Shown: piece after piece, positions 35,555 through 43,829 of the stretch
Layout: each line of letters begins with the position of its first letter
Numbering within the stretch: the first letter of the stretch is position 1
NCBI GenBank assembly: GCA_052115395.1
Contig: JBFRGO010000003.1
Direction: 5' to 3' (one strand)
Origin: Noviluteimonas sp052115395
GTDB lineage: Bacteria; Pseudomonadota; Gammaproteobacteria; Xanthomonadales; Xanthomonadaceae
DNA length: 64,000 nucleotides
Position numbers and translations under genes: made by a program
The notes under the pieces: model-generated
The model's database searches: none
The model's input: the letters and a program-made list of their open reading frames with translations, nothing else
What the model was told of the DNA's origin: nothing

Positions 35555-35631
35555 GCGCCCGTAGCTCAACTGGATAGAGCACCGGCCTTCTAAGCCGGCG
35601 GTTACAGGTTCGATTCCTGTCGGGCGCGCCA
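35555..35631 (+). tRNA. tRNA-Arg(UCU)
   Basis: A 77-nt cloverleaf with acceptor GCGCCCG/CGGGCGC, anticodon stem CCGGC/GCCGG around TCT, TTCGATT T-loop and encoded CCA. Only 6 nt separate it from tRNA-Pro, so the two are one transcript. The terminator stem behind it begins inside the acceptor and CCA end. Confidence 0.97.
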
Positions 35632-35664
35632 AATTGCGAAGCAATTTGGCGTGCGAACTTTTTT
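35627..35664 (+). terminator. terminator of the tRNA-Pro/tRNA-Arg transcript
   Basis: Perfect 11-bp stem CGCCAAATTGC/GCAATTTGGCG with GAA loop (35627-35651), then six T residues at 35659-35664 after a 7-nt gap. The stem uses the last five bases of tRNA-Arg, including CCA. Confidence 0.75.
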
Positions 35665-35813
35665 ACCGAAAGGGGCTACTTCGACTTCTTGGTTGCGTTG
35701 CGATCTGAAGGATCGTGGCATCGCAAAAGGGGAGATCGGAGGCCGGCGGCTTGCATCCCCACGCCGACTCCTGAAGAATAGCCGGCCGCCCGCAGTGGAT
35801 CGCGTGCGCCGTG

Positions 35814-35890
35814 GTGGCTGTAGCTCAGTTGGTTAGAGTACTGGATTGTGATTCCAGATGTCGGGGGTTCGAGTCCCCTCAGCCACCCCA
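35814..35890 (+). tRNA. tRNA-His(GUG)
   Basis: Cloverleaf with acceptor GTGGCTG/CAGCCAC, anticodon stem TGGAT/ATTCCA region around GTG, TTCGAGT T-loop and encoded CCA. Base 35813 is G, which can serve as the extra G-1 of tRNA-His opposite C73. The 180 nt before it hold no gene. Confidence 0.95.
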
Positions 35891-35931
35891 TTCCGTTTCG
35901 CAGCCCGCACGTTTACAATGCGCGCCGCTAC

Positions 35932-36007
35932 GGGCCGTTAGCTCAGTTGGTAGAGCAGTTGACTCTTAATCAATAGGTCCAAGGTTCGAATCCTTGACGG
36001 CCCACCA
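35932..36007 (+). tRNA. tRNA-Lys(CUU)
   Basis: A 76-nt cloverleaf with acceptor GGGCCGT/ACGGCCC, anticodon stem GTTGA/TCAAT around CTT, TTCGAAT T-loop and encoded CCA. A TACAAT -10-like box lies 12 nt upstream (35914-35919). A strong terminator follows directly. Confidence 0.96.
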
Positions 36008-36016
36008 AAAAGAAGA

Positions 36017-36047
36017 GGGATCTGGCAGCGATGCCAGGTCCCTTTTT
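36017..36047 (+). terminator. terminator of tRNA-His/tRNA-Lys transcript
   Basis: Perfect 11-bp stem GGGATCTGGCA/TGCCAGGTCCC with GCGA loop followed by five T residues; 9 nt after tRNA-Lys. Confidence 0.92.
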
Positions 36048-36150
36048 CTTTGGCGCGAGTTCTTTGGCGCGACGCACGGCACGGACGCGTCCGCCATGAT
36101 CGGTAGCTTGCGTAGGAGTCCTTGAGCGCCTCCGCGCTTTGGAGGTCCCG

Positions 36151-36465
36151 ATGCGCCGGTCCCTGCTCATCCTGGGTTTGCTGCTGCTCGCCGCCTGTTC
36201 CGATGCGCGCCGTTTCTCGCCGGAGGCCTGGGCGCAGGAGGATCGGTTCCAGCGGCAGGCCTTCACCTCCGATCTCATCGCGCGGCGGCTGTTGATCGGG
36301 AAAGGCTGGGGCGAGGTGCAGCACATGCTCGGCCCCGGGCGCACGCGCGGGCACGAGATGTGTACCTGGGACGTGGGGCTGGACGAGGACACCGGGGCGC
36401 CGATCGTCCTGCAGGTCGATTTCAAGGATGACGTGGCCACGCGCGCTTCGGTCCATCGCGAATAG
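36151..36465 (+). CDS. small lipoprotein, BamE/SmpA-like fold possible
   Basis: A 104-aa protein with signal MRRSLLILGLLLLAAC and lipobox LAAC. The mature part contains LIGKGWGEVQHMLGPGR followed by a strand-rich segment (CTWDVGLDEDTGAPIVLQVDF). That Gly-x4-Val-x3-Leu-Gly pattern is reminiscent of BamE/SmpA domains, but the similarity is only by eye. GGAGG lies before the ATG. The start of the interrupted tRNA-Leu gene follows 52 nt after its stop. Confidence 0.65.
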   Translation: MRRSLLILGLLLLAACSDARRFSPEAWAQEDRFQRQAFTSDLIARRLLIGKGWGEVQHMLGPGRTRGHEMCTWDVGLDEDTGAPIVLQVDFKDDVATRASVHRE

Positions 36466-36517
36466 CCCGGGCCCCGCCGTGGCGCCGGGGTGCCGGCGGC
36501 GGGCACAATGCGGGCTC

Positions 36518-36559
36518 GCGAGAGTGGCGGAATTGGTAGACGCACTGGATTTAGGTTCC
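36518..36559 (+). pseudogene. 5' half of interrupted tRNA-Leu(UAG)
   Basis: 42 nt that form the acceptor 5' strand (GCGAGAG), complete D arm (GGCGGAATTGGTAGACGC), anticodon stem CTGGA, loop TTTAGGT with anticodon TAG, and the first three bases (TCC) of the stem's 3' side. After base 36559 the sequence leaves the tRNA. The missing half is found at 37357-37403; joined at the shared AGGTTCC they give one complete, well-paired class II tRNA-Leu. Confidence 0.9.
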
Positions 36560-36710
36560 CGGGGAATTTGAGCTGCATCAGCGGCTTAGCCCGGCTACTC
36601 CCGGCACAGCGGGCACACGGGAACACCTTCTGTGCCACGACTGTGCCTGCGTTGACACACCCACTTCGGCCTTCGATCCGTCGCAAACGTCGATTCCCTT
36701 CGAGGACAAG

Positions 36711-37082
36711 ATGGCGCAGGACCTCTATTGCTGGCGTTGCGACATGGTGGTTCCGATGCTCACCGAGAAAGAGTGGGAGGCCATGGAACCAGTCCTCCAC
36801 CGGGCAATTGCAGATGTGCAGGCGTATCGGTCCCTGCATGGCTCGACGCTGTCGGAAGCACTACGTCAAAACTACGGCGCGTCTGCGCTTCACCTGTACC
36901 GTGAGATGACGGGATACGCTGAAACGAACGCAGATGCGATCTGGCATCACCGATCTTCCATGTACGGTCCTCCATGCAACGGCTGTGGCAAACCACTTCG
37001 CACGCCGCGGGCAGCGTTCTGCGCTGCTTGCGGGGCAGTGGCTAAAGACTCGGTCGGAGGAGACGCAAAGACCCGCGCATGA
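36711..37082 (+). CDS. hypothetical zinc-ribbon protein in the insertion
   Basis: A 123-aa protein with Cys pairs at both ends: LYCWRCDMVVP near residues 6-15 and GPPCNGCGKPL with FCAACGAVA near 88-110, which would bind one or two zinc ions. The centre is helical (EWEAMEPVLHRAIADVQAYR). It is the only credible ORF in the element and its base use is less GC-rich than neighbours, in line with transfer. No enzymatic motif is seen; the family and role are unknown. Confidence 0.7.
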   Translation: MAQDLYCWRCDMVVPMLTEKEWEAMEPVLHRAIADVQAYRSLHGSTLSEALRQNYGASALHLYREMTGYAETNADAIWHHRSSMYGPPCNGCGKPLRTPRAAFCAACGAVAKDSVGGDAKTRA

Positions 37083-37128
37083 ACCCGCGCCATGGCGCCC
37101 CGATGCGTTGATAGACTGAAGCCGCTGT

Positions 37129-37212
37129 GCGGTGGTGGCGAAATTGGTAGACGCGGCGGCTTTAGGTGCCGTAGGGCGAGAGTCCGTGCGGGTTCGAGTC
37201 CCGCCCACCGCA
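37129..37212 (+). tRNA. tRNA-Leu(UAG) carried inside the insertion
   Basis: An 84-nt class II tRNA with acceptor GCGGTGG/CCACCGC, D arm GGCGAAATTGGTAGACGC, anticodon stem CGGC/GCCG around TTTAGGT (anticodon TAG), variable arm AGGGCGAGAGTCC, and T arm GCGGGTTCGAGTCCCGC. All stems pair. Unlike the eight other intact tRNA genes outside this locus whose 3' ends I read, it has no encoded CCA (GCA is followed by AGT). It has the same anticodon as the broken gene around it, so it can replace its function. Confidence 0.95.
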
Positions 37213-37235
37213 AGTCCAAAAACGACGTCCAAGGC

Positions 37236-37283
37236 GGATGTGCCTCCACTGACGGACCGAAATCCGGTGCTGGAGGCGCATCC
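37236..37283 (+). repeat. inverted repeat (hairpin) after the inserted tRNA-Leu
   Basis: Arms GGATGTGCCTCCA (37236-37248) and TGGAGGCGCATCC (37271-37283) form 13 pairs with one G-U. No T-run follows, so it may be a processing structure, a terminator needing Rho, or an arm of the element's end. Confidence 0.6.
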
Positions 37284-37356
37284 AGCTGCCGTTGGGCACA
37301 GTTCCGCTGCTTATTTCCAGAAGCCGCAAGGATTTAGGCGAAAACGTACGGGAGAC

Positions 37357-37403
37357 AGGTTCCAGCGCCGCAAGGCGTGCGGGTTCGAGTCCCGCCTTTC
37401 GCA
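37357..37403 (+). pseudogene. 3' half of interrupted tRNA-Leu(UAG)
   Basis: Begins with the repeated AGGTTCC, then AG to finish anticodon stem TCCAG, variable arm CGCC-GCAA-GGCG, T arm GCGGGTTCGAGTCCCGC, acceptor strand CTTTCGC and discriminator A73. Every stem pairs with the 5' half at 36518-36559 (only a G-U at pair 5-68). The three bases after A73 are CGA where CCA is expected, which may be decay or an unencoded CCA. Confidence 0.9.
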
Positions 37404-37515
37404 CGATCCGGACGGCCGCCGGGTGGCGGCCCGGGCCGCTTTCGGCCAAACTACCTCGTTCCGCCCGCCGCGCTCCCGCGCCGGGCCTGCCACTCATCAC
37501 GAAGAGCTCCCAGCA

Positions 37516-38811
37516 ATGCAAGTCTCGGTCGAAACCCTTGGCAACCTCGAACGCCGCATGACCTTCCGCCTGCCGGCGGAGCGAATCGACACCCAGGTCG
37601 GTGGTCGCCTGAAGGAAATCGCGCGGACCGCGCGCATCAAGGGCTTCCGCCCCGGCAAGGTGCCGACCAAGGTCATCGAGCAGCGCTACGGCGACCAGGT
37701 CCGCCAGGAAATCCTGGATGGCATGCTGCGCGAGAGCTTCGACGGTGCCGTTCGCGAAAACGAACTCCGCCTCGCCGGTGCCCCGCGCATCGAGCCGAGC
37801 AGCGACGTGGCCGGCGAAGGCGAGCTGGCGTTCGTCGCCACCTTCGAGATCGTGCCGGACTTCGGCGACGTCGATGTCACCGGTCTGGAAGTCGTGCGCC
37901 ACACGGCCGAAGTCGAAGACGCCGACATCGATCGCATGATCGACAACCTGCGCATGCAGCGCCAGGGCTGGAACCGCGTCGAGCGCGCGGCGAAGGAAAA
38001 CGACCTGGTCACGATGGAAAACTTCTCCGAAGTCGACGGCGTGCGCCGTCCGCCGGAAGGCGCCGAGAAGGGCAGCACCGTCGTGGGTTCCGGCGCGATG
38101 CTCAAGGAAATCGAAACCGCCGTCGTCGGCATGTCGCCCGATGAAGAGAAGACCGTGCAGGTCGACTTCCCGGCCGACTGGCGCATCCCCGAATTCGCCG
38201 GCAAGACCGTGGCCATCACCGTCAAGGTGCTCGAAGTCTCCGAGCCGGTGCTGCCGGAAGTCGATGCCGCGTTCATCCGCAGCTTCGGCGTGAAGTCGGG
38301 CGAGCCCGAGCAGTTCCGCGCCGAAATCCGCAGCAACCTGGCGCGCGAGCTCAAGGGCGCGCTGATGCAGCGCCTGCGCAAGGAAGTGGGCGAGCAGCTC
38401 GTCGCCAAGTACGCCTCGGTCGAAATGCCGCCGCGCCTGGTCGAGGCCGAAGCGCGCTCGCTGGCCAACGGCATGGCCGACCAGGCCCGCCGCCAGGGCC
38501 AGCAGGTGGCCGTCGACCAGTCGCAGTTCATGGAGCCGGCGCGCAAGCGCGTGCTCGTGGCCCTGCTGGTGGGCGAGATCGCCCGCCGCAACGAGCTGCG
38601 CCTGGACCAGCGCCGTTTGAACGAGACGATGCGTTTGATCGCATCCACCTACGAACAGCCGGAGCAGGTCATTGAGTTGTACCGCAACGACCCCCAGCTC
38701 ATGGCAGGTCTGCAGAATCGCGTGATGGAGGAGCAGGTGATCGACTGGATCGCCGAACGCGCCACGCACACGGAGCAGGCACTATCCTTCCAGGACGCCA
38801 TCCGCCAGTAA
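37516..38811 (+). CDS. tig: trigger factor
   Basis: A 431-aa ribosome-bound chaperone and peptidyl-prolyl isomerase, full length. The ribosome-docking signature is GFRPGKVPTKVIEQRYG (residues 44-60). The FKBP-like domain covers about 150-245 (NDLVTMENFSEVDG, FPADWRIPEFAGKTV), and the helical C-terminal cradle fills the rest. The ATG giving MQVSVETLGNLERR is the family start; in-frame sequence upstream runs through tRNA-Leu and is not coding. It begins the tig-clpP-clpX-lon block. Confidence 0.97.
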   Translation: MQVSVETLGNLERRMTFRLPAERIDTQVGGRLKEIARTARIKGFRPGKVPTKVIEQRYGDQVRQEILDGMLRESFDGAVRENELRLAGAPRIEPSSDVAGEGELAFVATFEIVPDFGDVDVTGLEVVRHTAEVEDADIDRMIDNLRMQRQGWNRVERAAKENDLVTMENFSEVDGVRRPPEGAEKGSTVVGSGAMLKEIETAVVGMSPDEEKTVQVDFPADWRIPEFAGKTVAITVKVLEVSEPVLPEVDAAFIRSFGVKSGEPEQFRAEIRSNLARELKGALMQRLRKEVGEQLVAKYASVEMPPRLVEAEARSLANGMADQARRQGQQVAVDQSQFMEPARKRVLVALLVGEIARRNELRLDQRRLNETMRLIASTYEQPEQVIELYRNDPQLMAGLQNRVMEEQVIDWIAERATHTEQALSFQDAIRQ

Positions 38812-38830
38812 CAACGAGAACCGGACACCC

Positions 38831-39457
38831 ATGAGCCTCGAAACGAAAGCCCTGAACCTCGTGCCGATGGTGGTCGAACAGACCAGCCGCGGCGAGCGCG
38901 CGTACGACATTTATTCGCGGTTGCTCAAGGAGCGGGTGATCTTCCTCGTGGGTGGCATCGACGACCACGTGGCCAACGTGATCGTCGCGCAGATGCTCTT
39001 CCTCGAGGCCGAAAACCCCGAAAAGGACATCAGCCTGTACATCAACTCGCCGGGCGGCATCGTCACGGCGGGCATGGCGATCTACGACACCATGCAGTAC
39101 ATCAAGCCCGACGTGAGCACCATCTGCGTCGGCCAGGCCGCCTCGATGGGCGCGCTGCTGCTGGCTTCGGGCGCCAAGGGCAAGCGCTATGCGCTCCCCA
39201 ATTCCCGCGTGATGATCCACCAGCCGCTGGGCGGCTTCCAGGGCCAGGCCACGGACATCGACATCCATGCCCGCGAAATCCTGACCCTGCGCCAGCGCCT
39301 GAACGAGATCCTGTCCCGCCATACGGGCCAGGCCCTCGAGACCATCGCCCGCGATACCGAACGCGACAACTTCAAGAGCGCCGAGGCCGCGCGTGAATAC
39401 GGCCTGGTCGACCAGGTCCTCGAGCGCAGGCCCGACGATTCGATCCAGGCCGCCTGA
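38831..39457 (+). CDS. clpP: ATP-dependent Clp protease proteolytic subunit
   Basis: A 208-aa serine peptidase that forms the tetradecameric chamber for ClpX or ClpA. The nucleophile Ser is in GQAASMGALLLASG, the His in RVMIHQPLGGFQGQATD and the Asp in the following C-terminal region (ARDTERDNFKSA). The short N-terminal propeptide (MSLETKALNLVP) precedes MVVEQTSRGERAYDIYSRL. It is 19 nt after tig and followed by clpX, the standard arrangement. Confidence 0.98.
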   Translation: MSLETKALNLVPMVVEQTSRGERAYDIYSRLLKERVIFLVGGIDDHVANVIVAQMLFLEAENPEKDISLYINSPGGIVTAGMAIYDTMQYIKPDVSTICVGQAASMGALLLASGAKGKRYALPNSRVMIHQPLGGFQGQATDIDIHAREILTLRQRLNEILSRHTGQALETIARDTERDNFKSAEAAREYGLVDQVLERRPDDSIQAA

Positions 39458-39509
39458 GTCGGGCCCGGCCTCCTGATCGTGGAACCAAATCATTGCACCT
39501 TCGGCTCGG

Positions 39510-39537
39510 TGGACAACCGGGCCGCGGATGCTATTCT
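39510..39537 (+). promoter_or_regulatory. possible sigma-70 promoter of clpX
   Basis: TGGACA (39510-39515) and TATTCT (39532-39537) with 16-nt spacing, 36 nt before the clpX start. It would give clpX a promoter separate from clpP. Confidence 0.4.
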
Positions 39538-39573
39538 CGGGCCGCTACCGTGTGGCCGAAGCAGGTGTGGGGA

Positions 39574-40860
<1,287 letters not shown>

Positions 40861-40999
40861 GCCCCGGACCGGCGTGGAACCCGCCGGTCCGCCTCCACCG
40901 CCGCATCGCGTCGCCCGTCCCCCGGATGGGCGCCGCCGCCGCTTGTCCGGACAGCTGCATGAACGCGTTCGGACGCGGTCACGATTGCGCCTACGGGCG

Positions 41000-41026
41000 C
41001 TTGCATCCCCGTCTTTCGCGCCCCAT
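41000..41026 (+). promoter_or_regulatory. candidate heat-shock (sigma-32) promoter of lon
   Basis: CTTGCAT (41000-41006) and CCCCATAA (41021-41028) are 14 nt apart and lie about 110 nt before the lon start, close to the sigma-32 consensus CTTGAAA and CCCCATnT. lon is heat-inducible in E. coli. Confidence 0.5.
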
Positions 41027-41134
41027 AACCGAGGCTACGGCGCAGGGTGTGCGCCGCCTTGACTCGCTCCCCGGTAAGGTCCGGGGGCGGTCGCGCCGAA
41101 TTTCGTCCATCGCGTTTTTCTTGCCGGAGATCCC

Positions 41135-43561
41135 ATGACCCAGACCGCCGAAACCTTCGACCTGCCGGTGCTGCCGCTGCGCGATGTCGTGGTGTTTCCG
41201 CACATGGTCATTCCCCTGTTCGTTGGCCGCGACAAATCCATCCGCGCCCTCGACCAGGCGATGGAAGCCGACAAGCGCATCCTCCTCGTCGCGCAGAAGT
41301 CCGCCGACACCGATGCGCCGGGTGCGAAGGACCTGCACGAGATCGGCACGCTGGCGCAGGTGCTGCAATTGCTGAAGTTGCCCGACGGCACGATCAAGGT
41401 GCTGGTCGAAGGCCTGTCGCGTGCGCGCGTCACCGACGTCGAGGAACACGACGGTGCGCTGAAGGGCACCGGCACCGTGGTCGAATCCGAATCGGCGCGC
41501 GAAACGCGCGAAGTCGAAGCGATCGCGCGTTCGCTGTTGTCCCTGTTCGAACAGTACGTCAAGACCAACCGCAAGCTGCCGCCGGAACTGCTGCAAACGC
41601 TTAGCGGCATCGACGATCCCAGCCGTCTGGGCGACACGATTTCCGCGCACCTGGGCGTGCGCATGTCCGACAAGCAGAAGCTGCTCGAAGCCCTCGACAT
41701 CGGCGGCCGCCTGGAATTGCTGGTGGGCCTGGTCGAAGGCGAGATCGACGTGCAGCAGCTGGAGAAGCGCATCCGCGGCCGCGTGAAGTCGCAGATGGAG
41801 AAGAGCCAGCGCGAGTACTACCTCAACGAACAGATGAAGGCGATCCAGAAGGAACTGGGTGAGATCGACGAAGCGCCCAACGACCTGGATGAACTCGCGC
41901 GCAAGATCGCCGAAGCCGGCATGCCCAAGCCGGTCGAAGCCAAGGCGCGCGCCGAACTGGGCAAGCTCAAGCAGATGTCGCCGATGTCGGCCGAGGCCGC
42001 GGTCGTGCGCAACTATCTGGACTGGCTGCTCGGCGTGCCGTGGAAGAAGAAGACCAAGGTGCGCAAGGACCTCAAGGTCGCGCAGGAAGTACTCGACGCC
42101 GACCACTACGGCCTGGAGCGCGTCAAGGAACGCATCCTGGAATACCTCGCGGTGCAGGCGCGCGTGCAGAAGTTGCGCGGCCCGATCCTGTGCCTCGTCG
42201 GCCCGCCCGGCGTGGGCAAGACCTCGCTCGGCCAATCGATCGCGAAGGCGACCAACCGCAAGTTCGTGCGCATGTCGCTCGGCGGCGTGCGCGACGAAGC
42301 GGAAATCCGCGGGCATCGCCGCACCTATGTCGGTTCGATGCCGGGCCGCATCGTGCAGAACCTCAACAAGGTGGGCAGCAAGAACCCGCTGTTCGTGCTC
42401 GACGAGATCGACAAGATGTCGATGGACTTCCGTGGCGATCCGTCCTCGGCGCTGCTGGAAGTCCTCGATCCCGAGCAGAACAGCGCGTTCAACGACCACT
42501 ACCTGGAAGTCGACCTCGACCTGTCGGAGGTGATGTTCGTCGCCACCTCCAACTCGCTCAACATCCCGGGCCCGCTGCTCGATCGCATGGAAGTGATCCG
42601 CATCCCGGGCTACACCGAGGAAGAGAAGCTCAACATCGCGCTGCGTTATCTCGTCACCAAGCAGTTGAAGGCCAACGGCCTGAAGGAAGACGAGCTGAAG
42701 ATTTCCGAGAACGCGATCCGCGACATCGTGCGTTACTACACGCGCGAATCGGGCGTGCGCAACCTCGAACGCGAAGTGGCGAAGATCGCGCGCAAGGTGG
42801 TCAAGGAACTCGCGCTGGCCGGCCCCAAGCGCAAGGCGAGCACGGTCACCGTCACCTCCAAGAACCTCGACAAGTACCTGGGCGTGCGCCGCTTCGATTA
42901 CGGCCGCGCCGAACAGGAAAACGAGATCGGCCTGGTCACGGGCCTGGCATGGACGGAAGTCGGCGGCGACCTGCTGCAGATCGAATCCACGCTGGTGCCG
43001 GGCAAGGGGCAGTTGATCCTCACCGGCCAGCTCGGCGATGTCATGAAGGAATCGGCGTCGGCGGCCCTGTCGGTGGTGCGCGCGCGCACCGATCGCTTCG
43101 GCATCGACCTGGATTTCCTCACCCGCTACGACGTCCACCTGCACGTGCCCGAAGGCGCGACGCCGAAGGACGGTCCGAGCGCCGGCATCGCGATGGCGAC
43201 CGCGCTGGTGTCGACGCTCACCAAGATCCCGGTCAAGGCGGATGTCGCGATGACCGGCGAGATCACCCTGCGCGGCAAGGTGCTGGGCATCGGCGGCCTG
43301 AAGGAAAAGCTGCTGGCCGCCATGCGCGGCGGCATCCGCACGGTGATCATCCCCGAGGAGAACCGCAAGGACCTCGCGGACATCCCCAAGGCGGTGACCT
43401 CGGGCATGAAGATCGTGCCGGTGAAGTGGATCGACGAAGTGCTCGACCTCGCCCTGGAACGCCCGCTCTCGCCCAACACCGCCGCCACCCCGGCCGGTGC
43501 GAAGAGCGAGGTCGCGCCGCCCGCCACGCCGCCCTCGCAGCAGCACGACATCACTCACTGA
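41135..43561 (+). CDS. lon: ATP-dependent protease Lon
   Basis: An 808-aa homohexameric protease for misfolded and regulatory proteins. It has the N-terminal substrate domain (LPVLPLRDVVVFPHMVIPLF), a coiled middle (REYYLNEQMKAIQKELG), Walker A LVGPPGVGKTS, Walker B FVLDEIDKM and sensor region VATSNSLNIP. The peptidase domain has the catalytic Ser in PKDGPSAGIAM and Lys in LKEKLLAA. The C-terminus has a short Ala/Pro tail (TPAGAKSEVAPPATPPS). A candidate sigma-32 promoter precedes it. Confidence 0.98.
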   Translation: MTQTAETFDLPVLPLRDVVVFPHMVIPLFVGRDKSIRALDQAMEADKRILLVAQKSADTDAPGAKDLHEIGTLAQVLQLLKLPDGTIKVLVEGLSRARVTDVEEHDGALKGTGTVVESESARETREVEAIARSLLSLFEQYVKTNRKLPPELLQTLSGIDDPSRLGDTISAHLGVRMSDKQKLLEALDIGGRLELLVGLVEGEIDVQQLEKRIRGRVKSQMEKSQREYYLNEQMKAIQKELGEIDEAPNDLDELARKIAEAGMPKPVEAKARAELGKLKQMSPMSAEAAVVRNYLDWLLGVPWKKKTKVRKDLKVAQEVLDADHYGLERVKERILEYLAVQARVQKLRGPILCLVGPPGVGKTSLGQSIAKATNRKFVRMSLGGVRDEAEIRGHRRTYVGSMPGRIVQNLNKVGSKNPLFVLDEIDKMSMDFRGDPSSALLEVLDPEQNSAFNDHYLEVDLDLSEVMFVATSNSLNIPGPLLDRMEVIRIPGYTEEEKLNIALRYLVTKQLKANGLKEDELKISENAIRDIVRYYTRESGVRNLEREVAKIARKVVKELALAGPKRKASTVTVTSKNLDKYLGVRRFDYGRAEQENEIGLVTGLAWTEVGGDLLQIESTLVPGKGQLILTGQLGDVMKESASAALSVVRARTDRFGIDLDFLTRYDVHLHVPEGATPKDGPSAGIAMATALVSTLTKIPVKADVAMTGEITLRGKVLGIGGLKEKLLAAMRGGIRTVIIPEENRKDLADIPKAVTSGMKIVPVKWIDEVLDLALERPLSPNTAATPAGAKSEVAPPATPPSQQHDITH

Positions 43562-43630
43562 CGCTTGCGGGACTGAACCGCACGCCACTGAACATCGCCG
43601 CACCAATCGGCCATTGACAATCGGCATATC

Positions 43631-43661
43631 CCGGAAACCGCGCAGTTGCGCGGTTTTCCGG
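43631..43661 (+). terminator. hairpin terminator after lon
   Basis: CCGGAAACCGCGCA pairs with TGCGCGGTTTTCCGG (14 pairs, one bulged base) 69 nt after the lon stop; only a short T-run lies inside the descending arm. The hupB -35 box begins directly behind it. Confidence 0.55.
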
Positions 43662-43690
43662 TTGCTCGGGCCATACCCCGCTGGTATAAC
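43662..43690 (+). promoter_or_regulatory. sigma-70 promoter of hupB
   Basis: TTGCTC (43662-43667), 17-nt spacer, TATAAC (43685-43690); a clear promoter with the ideal spacing, about 140 nt before the HU start, leaving a long 5' leader. Confidence 0.7.
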
Positions 43691-43829
43691 GACCGCGTCC
43701 GCCGCCAATGCGTGAAGCGCATTGCGGCTCGTCGACCGGGGAACGCCAGCCAGGATGCCCGCGCAACCCGCGCGCGCATCGGCCTGCCCCGGTCCCCATC
43801 CGCGGTTTATTTCCGGGAGTTCCCAAAGC

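Larger units (their letters stand above)
36560..37356 (+). mobile_element. insertion inside tRNA-Leu(UAG), carrying a second tRNA-Leu(UAG)
   Basis: About 800 nt between two direct copies of AGGTTCC (36553-36559 and 37357-37363), which are positions 35-41 of the split tRNA. The insert contains a small zinc-ribbon ORF, a complete unrelated tRNA-Leu(UAG), a 13-bp hairpin and, near its right end, partial copies of the tRNA attachment sequence. No integrase is left. The pattern fits a remnant of a tRNA-targeting integrative element that brings its own tRNA-Leu; a self-splicing intron is a less likely alternative, since no catalytic core is recognisable. Confidence 0.65.

Noticed and set aside
35652..35812. 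Additional RNA gene between tRNA-Arg and tRNA-His
   Set aside because: Only a short imperfect hairpin with TTGCGAT and ATCGCAA is visible; no cloverleaf, known RNA motif or ORF.
37213..37515. In-frame N-terminal extension of trigger factor through the tRNA-Leu region
   Set aside because: The extension reads through tRNA sequence and att-like repeats; the family start at MQVSVETLGN is clear.
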